A stretch of 64,000 bases of DNA, taken from Anarhynchus alexandrinus. Taxonomy: Eukaryota > Chordata > Aves > Charadriiformes > Charadriidae. Below are positions 1 through 9,139 of the stretch, one piece after another (within the stretch, counting starts at the first letter, position 1; each line of letters opens with the position of its first letter). The position numbers and the translations under genes were made by a program. Below the pieces are notes generated by a model. It was not told the origin of the DNA. It saw only the letters and a list, made by a program, of their open reading frames with translations, and searched no databases. The stretch covers positions 4,100,050 to 4,164,049 of the forward strand of contig VUYV01000015.1 of the NCBI GenBank assembly GCA_008711295.1, read 5' to 3'.

Positions 1-141
1 CCCTGGAGGTGTTCAAGGCCAGGCTGGACGTGGCCTTGGGCAGCCTGGTCTAGTGGGAGGTGTCCCTGCCTATGGCAGGGGGGTTGGAACTCGATGATCT
101 TCAAGGTCCTTTCCAACCTAAACCATTCTATGACTCTATGA
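1..141 (+). mobile_element. CR1 LINE, 3' end (young subfamily)
   Basis: This is the 3' terminus of a chicken-repeat-1 (CR1) non-LTR retrotransposon, cut by the window edge. Frame 3 reads the last 16 residues of ORF2 (LEVFKARLDVALGSLV) followed by a TAG at 51-53. A short CR1 3'UTR with a GGCAGGGG motif follows, and the copy ends in the usual ATTCTATGACTCTATG-like terminal repeat. Over about 133 aligned bases it differs from the copy ending at 29989 at only two positions I can see (AG/AA near 42, T/C near 117), so both belong to one fairly recent subfamily. It cannot move by itself. The classification rests on recognising the avian CR1 3' sequence. Confidence 0.95.
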
Positions 142-1228
142 TAACTGCTGAGAAAAGGAACTTAGAAAATAAAGATCTCAAACTAGCCTGGAATAATCGT
201 CACAGGTATGAACTGCAGAATTTCTGAGAACTTTTGTTTTACCTGTCGTCCCCTTGTGAATCTCAGGGACAGTGTCTCCATGGTGTACAGCAAGACAAGA
301 GGCTCAGAGCTGCAGCCAGGGTCTGAGTATAATTTAGGAACTTTCTAAAGCTGTCAGAGTTTGTAAACCCAGCTACATGGGAGAAAAGCAAAAGGTGATG
401 CAGCAGTGAAACATATCTTCTTGCACTGTCCTTTCCAGGAACTTCTGGCTGAAGCTGCTAGAATTTGTTTCTAATGGTCCTGCTGAAGTAGTATTTCTAC
501 TAATTCAAAGCACCTATGTCCTGTTTCAGGTAAGCTTAGACCATGATGCTGGACCAGCAGTGCTAAATGAGACAGTCTGTGTTTAAAGCAATACCTTATC
601 TGTCTGCTTCCAACCCCATTTCTGAGGTGTATTTCTCAAGGTAGTAATTGAATAAAAATTTGGACCATGGGAATTGTGTCCAACTGCTATGTTCAGGGAT
701 GTAAGCAAAAACACCCTTCATTTCAGTTCCTTGTGGCTTGTCTAGACAACAATAGACTTACCATTTTTACCTTTATACCTTGCACCTAGAGTGGTGAAAC
801 TGGACACAAACCTACATCCAGATTCTGGATTTAATGCAAAATCATGGAACAAAAAAAGGAATACGAAGCATCGCCCTGAATTAGTCATTCAGGTTCCTGG
901 TTTCTGTTAGGTTCTTGTGTAAAACAGGTCTACCATCATTATTTTATGAGAAGCTCACTCCAATAGGCACACTGATGCGCTAAGCAAAAAAAACCTAGGT
1001 TTTGAATCCCATTGGGAATTTTGGCTTGAAATAGATGGTGGGCAGGTCCAGATTTAGGTTAGATTATGGTAGAAATACATGTATAATGGGAAATTTAGTC
1101 AAAAAATTAAGAATCCATGGAATATATAGATCATTCCAAGAGCAGATGGCCATGAGTCAGGGTAATGGGTAAATGGGATGTAGGCTCAGTGTCAGTCAGT
1201 GTATCGTCCAAATTATTTTCTGCATCTG
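142..1228. other. Unique non-coding DNA, nothing recognised
   Basis: AT-rich sequence with no open frame of note, no splice-bounded conserved exon and no repeat that I can identify. Confidence 0.6.
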
Positions 1229-1305
1229 CCTTTTAATCTCTTTGGTTTTCAGTTCTCCATCTGTAAAATGGGAATAACTACTTATATTCTTTCATCCTTT
1301 GCTTA
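1229..1305 (+). mobile_element. MIR-like SINE fragment
   Basis: The segment carries the central-to-3' part of a MIR-type SINE: a TTAATCTCTTTGG..TTTTCAG block, then CTCCATCTGTAAAATGGGAATAA, then a run corresponding to the MIR TACCT..CAT region. MIR elements are ancient tRNA-derived SINEs present at low density in birds. The match is by eye and divergent, and the ends are uncertain. Confidence 0.55.
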
Positions 1306-2889
1306 TTAAGAAAAAAAGTCAGATGGGACAGTGCTATGTTTTGCTGCATCTTATAAATGAAATGCTGATCCCTACTGGGGCCCCTGGGCACTGGTGCTGT
1401 ATAAATAAATTCATAGCTATGGTTGTCACAGAGGGAGAATATTGACTGCAGGTGAGGAATAGGTAGCCAAAGCAGATTAACTCTTAAGCAGCGAGGATCC
1501 TGTTTTCCAGTCTTTTGTAAGAAGGAAAAGTACAGAGAAAAAGAGAAAATATATGACACAGAAGAGGAATCATTTCTAAAGGGAATGGTTTTGAAAATTT
1601 CTCCACAATGCATCAGCAGCCTGTCTGCAAGCATCAATTTTTTTTGCCTCCTTTACACATTTTTTAGCAAATTTCATGCCAGTGAAAGATGCAGGATTGA
1701 CATTCTTAAATCTCCCTTTTATCCATAGAAAAGATAAAGCATAGTCAGAAAATATGCAGGTACCCTCAGATTTTCAGGCCAACATGCCTTCATTTGACCT
1801 GAAGGGACACCTCTGCGGGAGGGAAAAGCAGTTTAGTCACCATTCTCATTTTGTCCTTGGCCTTGATGCTGAAATTATTATCCTGAGAGTTGAGTGGGAT
1901 ACTTTGGTTTAAGTATGATATGGGCACCTGTTTTCTCTGCTGATGCTATCCAACTCGTTTCACATGGGCCAATGTACAGTCTTCTGAAAACCTCTTTTGG
2001 TCACTTCCAACCAGAACACAGTTGCAAGTTCATTACAGCCTGAAACTGTAAACCCTGATTTCAGGGGCTACACAGACCAGTGCCAGTCTCCCAGAGCCAT
2101 CCAGCCATCCATAACACTGGGCCTTGCCCCAACGTGCCTCAGTGAGATATTTTCTAAGGGGCACAGATGAAATTTGTTTTTTTGTGAAGGCCACCAGCTC
2201 TCACGGCTGTCAGTGTAATATGGTCACTAAATTCCCAAAGACAATATTACTGCAAATCACCTCAAATGTGCTGCAGGCGGTAGAATGATCCCATAATCAA
2301 AGAGCTAGGTCTTTGAGGACAAGTTTAATTACTTTAATCTATACAGCCTGGAAAACATAATGGTTAATGGGGTAATCTACTGAAGTATGTGGAATTTTAA
2401 ATAGTATAGACTGTGCCACTGTATGACACTACTCTCAGCACAGCAGAGATGATAAAACCAAGAGCATAAATGGTGACTGAAGAAAGCCTTAGATGTTCAT
2501 AAATCAATAATTGATAAAATGTACTCTTGTGTAACTAAGTAGAATTTTATGTTGCAGGTAGAATAAACTGATTACATGATACTATAGTGCTCAGTGGAAT
2601 TATGGAATGAGCTTCATTCATTCACTCTAATTGCTGCATATTTGTATACAAATGGCTGAAATGGTTCTATCAGTTTTTTATTCTATAAAACTGCAAGAAA
2701 ATCCTGCCCTTTGAGTCCACAGATGAAAGCCATGATATTTTCCCAGCATGGGGCTCCATGCTCCTGGAAAAGCTGAACATCAGCAGATACATAGAGGTTG
2801 ATGTTCTCGATGCATCTGGCCATTAAAGATTTCAAAGCACTTTTCTCATGGGTAGAGGTGTTAACCCCTCTGTCCTGGCTAGATTCCAA
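1306..2889. other. Non-coding DNA, mostly unrecognised
   Basis: No gene is seen. A 119-codon minus-strand frame at 1278-1637 overlaps the MIR-like piece and has no family features. The part from about 2690 may be a decayed 5' extension of the CR1 fossil that follows, but I could not align it. Confidence 0.5.
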
Positions 2890-3425
2890 CCTGGGTAACA
2901 AGCCACCTGGACCAGATGCTGAGGGAACTTAAGGACGAAGTGGTTGGGCTGCTAACAGAAATGTACAATATCTCATTAACATCATCCACTGGAGATGTTT
3001 TATCTGTCTTTTAAAAAGACATTAGGGATGATCCTGGGAATTACACACCAGTGAGCCTTACTTCAGCAAATGGACTGCAATGATAATTAAAAGTAGGATT
3101 ATAAAAAATACTAGATAAGCATGATATGTTACAGACAAAGAAATGTGTGTTGTGTAAAGGAAAATCAAGCTTCTTTAATTTACTAGAATTCTTTGAAAGT
3201 GTCAAATAAATATTGGATAAAGGAGAACTGGCTGACATAATCTATTAGGACTTTCAAGAAGCTTTTGAGAAATTCTCTCACAAAAGGCTGTTAAGGAAAC
3301 TAAGCCGTCATGGAATATGAAGGAAAACACATTATAATGGGGCAAAGACTGGCTAAGAAATAGAATGCAAAGAAAGGGGAATAAAAGCTTCATTTTAAGC
3401 AGGACTTGGAAGGAATGCTTGATAT
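2890..3425 (+). mobile_element. Decayed CR1/L3-clade reverse transcriptase segment
   Basis: This is a fossil of LINE ORF2. Reading the plus strand across several frameshifts and stops gives, in order: NKPPGPDA from 2897 (the NKSPGPDG motif that opens CR1-clade RT domains); a LKDEV stretch; DPGNYTPVSLTSANG from 3030 (family DPGNYRPVSLTS); GKSS..NLLEFFESV near 3160-3200; LDKGELADIIY-DFQEAF near 3213-3265 (family DKGxxVDxIYLDFxKAFD); and WLRNRMQRKGN near 3350-3380. The catalytic YxDD part is not reached. The aspartate of the DFxKAFD motif is kept in the DFQ remnant, but a stop precedes it. The piece is much older than the copies at 1 and 29655 and is clearly dead. Confidence 0.8.
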
Positions 3426-6163
3426 GTGCGCAGTTTTTACTGTTTTGGTGTGCTTTTGGTTGCTTTTTTTTTCTGTCTTGCTATTATTGGTTGCTAATTG
3501 AGAAAATATTTTGTTGACATTTTTTGTGGCATAAAATGAAAATTATCCATTAATGTTAAATTTAAGAGATGGAAAAAATGCTTACATTTCTGCAAAGTAA
3601 AGGTAGATTTTAAAAAGGGAATTAGACAAGTGTTGGTTTCTAGAAGCAAATCCTGTGACAATGCACTATGGGCACATGTGCAGTAGCCACAGTGTTCTAG
3701 GTCCTTTTCCAGTTACAGGCTACCTGTTGATAGCAGTACACAGTGTTAGATGACTCAGATGGTCTTATCCAAGTTTCTGATTTGCTAAAGTGAGAGACAG
3801 TTTAGGTTTGAGTGCTAAGTTGGGAGACATAAGACCCTTGACAGAGCTGTGGGATGCCTTTAAACCGTAACCCTTCACCAGCTTGTATTTATAGGGTGTG
3901 TTCCCCATCTACACCCCACCTCTTCAGTTTTAACAACTGATGTAAAGGCCAAATTTTTAAAGATGTGGATTAATCTTGTAAGAGATTTCACTCATTTTTA
4001 AATTCAGATTGTGTTGCTTCTTCCAAGACCCTTTACAGTACTTTGCAGAGTGGGACTCTGTTAAGTGAGGCTGCAGCTACCTTTGCTGTCTCTTGCTATG
4101 TGCCTACCCTGTGTGTTCCCTATCTGTTCCTTTGTAAGGCAGTTCTTGCAAAATGAAAGTCTACAGAGAACAGGAATAGAAGGGTGACATAGTCTCTGTC
4201 ACTCCAAACAGAAAATGTTCCAGTGATCTTTTTTTTCACACCTTGTAGAATTTCAATTTTCCCTTTAAAACAACGATTAAACAACGTTGCCAAAAACATA
4301 TGCTTCTGTGTCAAACATTTCACTTATTCAGGAATCTAGAGGCAGCTGGAGAGTTCTCACTGCCAAAGTGACTTCAACAATTGTCTCTTTCACTTTTAAT
4401 TGGAAACATGTTCGTTTCAGGAGTAGGTGTGGATAACCAATATGTGGCAGTGTTAATTTCCCTCGCTATTCAGTGTACATATGTCCTAAGTGACCATTCT
4501 TAAATAGCTTGAGGAAAATGATCTGAATCCATTGCCAACGTGTCCTGTGCTCCTGTAAGTCTATGATTTGCCATGGCACAGATTTCATCTGCTGATTAAA
4601 GATGAGAGTGGTCAGCATGAGATAAGACATCACCAGTCTCTTGCTTCTTGTAAGACCGGCAATGAGCTTCACCAGAGTGTTACGGATGAGTTACTGAAGC
4701 TGAGGCCCTTCTTATTACATTAGCTTTAACCATTACAAAAGCACAGTTCCTGTATTTGTTGCCCTGTGGATATTTCCTCTGGGTTTTATCTGTCATGTCA
4801 ATGGTCTTCCTCACACTACAGTGCTCCAGCCAACCTAGCTACAAACCCTTCTGTGCCAGTCACACTCTAGTTCACTATATTTAAGGAACCTCCTCTCATC
4901 CCCCAACTTCCCCCCCCTTTTTTTTTTGCTTTTTTTTTGGGGGGGTGGTGTGGAATGCTTTCTAGTGGGGCCTTACTTGAAGGAAAAAGTGAACAGGTCA
5001 CATCTCATAGTTTTTCACATCTTCTTCATTTCCAGACTCAGTTTCTGTAGAGATGGTTGTGGCACTCCTTCCCCAAGCTCCCTTCCTTTATCCCTTTTTA
5101 AACATCTGAGTTTGGTTTGAACCTCATGTTTGCTGGTGTTTCAGGAAACAAATTGGAAGAAAGTTCTATAATATCAAAAGCACTGGGTATTTCAAAGGAG
5201 AAGGGAACAGAAACAAGCAAACAAAATTCAACACATACTGATAGGCTAATTTTCTCATGGGAGAAACATCCACCCTGCCTTTGAAACGAAGAAGGTGGAT
5301 AAACCCTGAAGATTGAAGGTTATGAGTTTGTCAAGCAGGACGCACTCTGATGTTGCCACACGATTGAGTGCTTGGTTCTCTGCATTGAATCCAAGGTACC
5401 TCATCCCCCAGGACATTGTTACCAGACACCTGTGGCAGGGCTGGGGTAATAACTCTGAGAAAATTGCCATATATTGACCTACACGGGAGACTCAAAACTT
5501 GACTTTTTCTACTTCATGATAAGCTGACACATCAAATGGTGGTATTATCCCACTGTCCCCTTTAATTCTGGATCACTATAGCACTGTGTGGAAATGCATA
5601 TCCACTTTTTTTTTCTTCTTTTAAGTTCCGTCCCTTACTTTCTTCTGTCTGCTGCTTCTGCAAGAAGTTTTATTTCCCTCCGTGTTTTTAGGTGCATCTC
5701 TAGTGCCTCCAATATATATATGTAGATTGAAAGTGAGAGGCTGGGCCCTGAATATGTTCTGTGCACAAGGAAGCCTGGATAGTTTACTATTATTTTTGTA
5801 CGTTATACTCAAAGTGTGATGAGCACTTTACAGATATGTAATCTGATATGTACACAAAAATCTTCTAATCAAAGCTAGTTTAAGACACTGTTTGGGAGAA
5901 AGACAAAGCAGCAAAGTCTGGAAGAGCACAGGGCAAAGGAGTACGGAGATTAAATTGTACTGGGGAGTATAGTTCTCTATATACCTAATGGAGGGGTTTA
6001 TTTGAGTTACAAGGCCTCAAATTGCTTCTGGGCAGATGCTCAGAAATACCCCTCTGTGTCCTCAACAGACACAGGTAATGCACGTTTTGCTGTTGACAGT
6101 TAAATTTCTTTTTAAAACTAGGATAAGTTTGCTAATGAATATTCTGCTGATCTGCTTTTCTTT
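3426..6163. other. Non-coding DNA, nothing recognised
   Basis: No gene or known repeat is seen apart from the homopolymer cluster at 4910-4945. Small open frames (60-70 codons) occur on both strands without family features. Confidence 0.55.
4910..4945. repeat. Homopolymer cluster C8-T10-GC-T9-G7
   Basis: Four adjacent homopolymer runs are arranged so that the outer C and G runs are complementary: C at 4910-4917, T at 4918-4927, GC, T at 4930-4938, G at 4939-4945. The exact run lengths may be assembly-sensitive. Confidence 0.85.
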
Positions 6164-6925
6164 GTGCTTAGGACATCTCAGCACACGATAGCATCCAAGA
6201 TCCCCGTGTCTTATCTGCCACCCCCCATACACACATACACCCCCCTCCCTGCGCCAAGAGGCATCCAGCTCTTGCAGCGCTGGCCGAGGGAACGAGGGAT
6301 GTTGCCATCTAGTGGGTATTTGTCAGGCAGAAGAACGGACTTCCTACCCACGGCCGCTACGAAAATTCTGCCTCAAATCGGCAAGTGTGGAGACACACAT
6401 TTGAGGGAAATGGAAAAGGAAAATCTGCCTCTCAGGCCAGCTTTCTGGGGGAGCACATGAAGCGTTCACCAGCTCGCTTAGCCTCATTCGCACCCGATGT
6501 CTGTGCGACGAGATGCTTTGGGAGGCAGGGATACTCTGTCGGCAAAAAAGACCCTGAAGCCTTCCTTGCCCCTGTGTTAGGGGCCAGGACCCCTGCCATG
6601 TTTCCCCTTCGGGATGTCCGGGCAGGAGTCCACACGCACAGCTACAAAAATGATGAAGGGTGACATTCTTTCCCGTGTTCCCCCTTCAAAACTCCTGTGC
6701 CTTCCTCAGCAGCAGGACCAGGCAGACACCTTTTCTATTGTTCCAGCTGATCACCACAGCCTTCATCATGAGGGGACTTTTGCAGTTAGTACTAAAATAA
6801 AGAAGGTTTATTCATACACAGCTGGTGCGATCTTATCTGTCAGCCCCGCGGAAATGAGGAATTAAATAGTAATAATAATCATCATAATAAAATTAGCCCT
6901 TTCTTTCTTTAGAAACCTCCATTTG
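6164..6925. other. GC-elevated segment with overlapping open frames
   Basis: GC and CpG rise here relative to the flanks. Three overlapping plus-strand frames (6164-6460, 6385-6663, 6614-6865; 83-98 codons) run end to end, and a 67-codon frame lies on the other strand. None has a recognisable domain. Frames on both strands are expected where fewer AT-rich stops occur, so I do not call a gene. A run ending TTTGTGCTTAG at about 6161-6171 could serve as a splice acceptor for an unrecognised exon, but this is only a possibility. Confidence 0.35.
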
Positions 6926-7260
6926 CAGCCGTTACGCTGGAAGCGGCGGCGCGGCCGCGAGGTACCAGGCTCCGGGAGCGCTCAGTGGGGTGACACCCTC
7001 CCGCTCCAATCTGCCTCGTATTAACGAGCTGCTTGACTGGGATGCGATGCTGGCCGAGCAGCAGCTGCTTGGACCACGCCGTTACGGAGAATTAGCCGAA
7101 AGTTTATTCTTAGCTCTTCCTCTCAGCTCCGGCAACATGTTCAACAGCTTGTGCATTTTGTAATGCCTCCTTTCATCGCCATGGCAACCGTTAAAACTTA
7201 AGGTGTGTACGACTTGCACGCTCTTAATGCTGCAGGCTGCTGGCAAAATGAAACCCTCGG
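6926..7260. promoter_or_regulatory. CpG-dense patch, candidate promoter or enhancer
   Basis: CpG dinucleotides cluster strongly in the first 180 bases, including a NotI octamer GCGGCCGC at 6951-6958, in a window where CpG is otherwise scarce. CpG retention of this kind is usual for unmethylated promoters and some developmental enhancers. The patch also contains a CAGCAGCTGCTT E-box context near 7061, AT-rich homeodomain-like sites (ATTAACG near 7020) and the X-box listed separately. No TATA box or coding start can be tied to it. It could be a lncRNA promoter, an alternative promoter of a distant gene, or a conserved non-coding element. Confidence 0.4.
7175..7188 (+). promoter_or_regulatory. 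Near-consensus RFX X-box
   Basis: The 14-mer ATCGCCATGGCAAC fits the RFX-family X-box pattern GTNRCC-N(0-3)-RGYAAC, with a perfect right half (GGCAAC) and one mismatch (A for G) in the left half. It lies inside the CpG-dense patch. Single motif matches are common by chance, so function is not shown. Confidence 0.4.
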
Positions 7261-8293
7261 TCTGCGCTGCTTCTCGTTGCTGTTGATTCAAAGGGCCACA
7301 GTGTGCTGGGAAGGCAACAGGGAACATGTGTTTGCAAAGTACTTTAGGCACAAAAGTGGGATTCGGTGTTTAAGAGAGATTGTGAATCTGATTTTTCTAT
7401 CTAGCTAGTCATTTGAGCTGGGGTAGGGGAACTATTGCTTCTGACTGAGTTACTTCTCCTCTTCACGTTGTCCTGAACTGGCTTTGGTAGAGACTGTGTA
7501 TTGCTGCCTCGTAAAATGCAGCCTCAAATAGTTCGCAAGCAGTCGGGTAATGGGGAGGGCAATAAGAGCTGCACGATCGCAGCTAGATGGATAGGATGTA
7601 ACTTGGTGCTGAGAAACTACCAGCTTCTACCAAATGGCAGATTAAGGAGCTATTTCCCCCTTGAAAGAACTTGCTTTTATACCCGAGTTACTCACTACAA
7701 GCAGTCTGATTTCCCATTCAGCTGGTGGCTGTACAAGTCTACCTCAAAAATCAAAAAAAGGAAAAAAACCAAAAATGTGGGCTGCCTGGGGGCTGAACCC
7801 TCAAAATGTCACTTGGGTGAAGTGTCCCTGAACCCATATATAGCTTTATATCACCATGGTGGGTTTATCTAGCCTGAGTTTGGCTGCAGGAGTTGCATCA
7901 TCCTAGGGCTGTTGCCTGTAAAAGCCGACCCTGCTTTAGACTGATATCTCTCATAGTGAAGCCATTTTTCCTTTCTACAAAACAACTTTGCTGTGAATCA
8001 AATCCTGCAGCCACTAATAACTGTCCCTATGGAGAAATCCTACAGAATGGAAAAGGTTTGAAACCTATAGGGGTTTATAGAAATTAAATTGGATTCTATA
8101 GAAATTACTCTAAATAGTCACTTAATTTAATAAAGGATGCTACCCCTTCTGTAGAATTTTCACATCATATGATAAATCTGAAGGGAGAATAATATCCCTG
8201 CAAATAGAATTGTTCAGATTGGTTTAAAAATCCTATAGAAAACTTATTCCTCCATCTTAATTTTGCTAAGACTTTTTGTTTGCACCAGTGGCT
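7261..8293. other. Non-coding DNA, nothing recognised
   Basis: Contains a 123-codon plus-strand frame (7501-7872) with no family motif and a lysine-rich stretch from an A-rich run. I treat it as a chance frame. Confidence 0.5.
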
Positions 8294-8416
8294 TGAGATC
8301 GTAAATCTCAAAGCATTTCACAAAGAAAGAGCACGACTGCCTGGAGATCACACAGCCCACCTAGTGCCACTTGCCATGTCTGGGAAAATAAATCCAGGTA
8401 GTCCTGCACTCTGAAG
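8294..8416 (-). mobile_element. MIR-like SINE fragment
   Basis: On the plus strand the order is AATCTCAAAGCATTTCACAAAG, then ACTGCCTGGAGATCACACAGC, then ACTTGCCATGTCTGGGAAAATAA, then ATCCAGGTAGTCCTGCACTCTG. This is the order found in reverse-complemented amniote MIR-type SINEs (AAAGCACTTTACAAAG ... CTTGCCCAAGGTCACACAGC ... CCAGGTCTCCTGACTC). It is divergent, and the extent is approximate. Confidence 0.45.
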
Positions 8417-9054
8417 TCACCTTTTCAAACAGGATGCTTGTAGCATTTGAAGCTGTTCCTTTCTGTTTTGGGGAAAGAACGACAAAAATCCCAAACACCT
8501 CCCCTTTCTCCCTCTCCCTCCAAATACCTAATCTTCCCAGAAACAGGGGACTGTGAGTCATTTTAAGCTGTTTCTTCAACATGACTTCAGCTCAGTGGTG
8601 TGTCCTACAACCTGCAGAGATTTGGAGCCGATTAGGTTACAATTGCAAAATGAATCCTTTTCTTTTTATGCATTCATCAGATTTATTTTTTTTTAATATC
8701 CTTAAATGATCAAAACACACGAAAGCAGAGTATGGATAGAACAAGTGCATTGCTATCTATGTAAGGTTTCTTAATAGTGGTTGTGCACCAGAACCTGTTA
8801 AAAATGTTTGTGTCTTGATGTGTGTGTTGCATTCAAACTGGCATCTCCAGCTGCTATATATTTGGTGGTTAGTAATCTTTTCCATTATATTTTGAAAGGA
8901 ACAGATTTCTTCCTATCTAAAATAAGCAACCAGTGACAAGGAAGCAATGGCTACACTGTGGTTTGCTGTTTTGTTGCATGCTTAAAATACTGGTACTCTG
9001 AGAAAGCTGCAGGTAATGCTGAAACACGGCTGCATCTACTGCTAGAAATTTTAA
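8417..9054. other. Non-coding DNA, nothing recognised
   Basis: AT-rich sequence without genes or recognised repeats. Confidence 0.55.
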
Positions 9055-9139
9055 GCTGAATCCTCTTCTAGTGAGTATCAGCACAGCTGTATTGACTTGA
9101 GTAGAAATGCTTTGATTTACACTATATATAAGTCTAATT
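9055..9139. mobile_element. Probable palindromic non-autonomous DNA-element relic
   Basis: The order GCTGAATCCTC..GTGAGTATCAGCACAGCTGTATTGACTTGAG then AGAAATGCTTTGATTTACAC resembles an amniote palindromic interspersed repeat that I recall (GATCCTCAGCTGGTGTAAATCAGC...GCTGATTTACACC...). The two halves (CAGCACAGCT and AGAAATGCT; TATCAGC and TTTGATTTA) are only weakly complementary, as expected of an old copy. The family name and ends are not established. Confidence 0.35.

Noticed and set aside
7501..7872. 123-codon plus-strand frame
   Set aside because: No domain, and an A-rich KKRKKTK insert; treated as chance.
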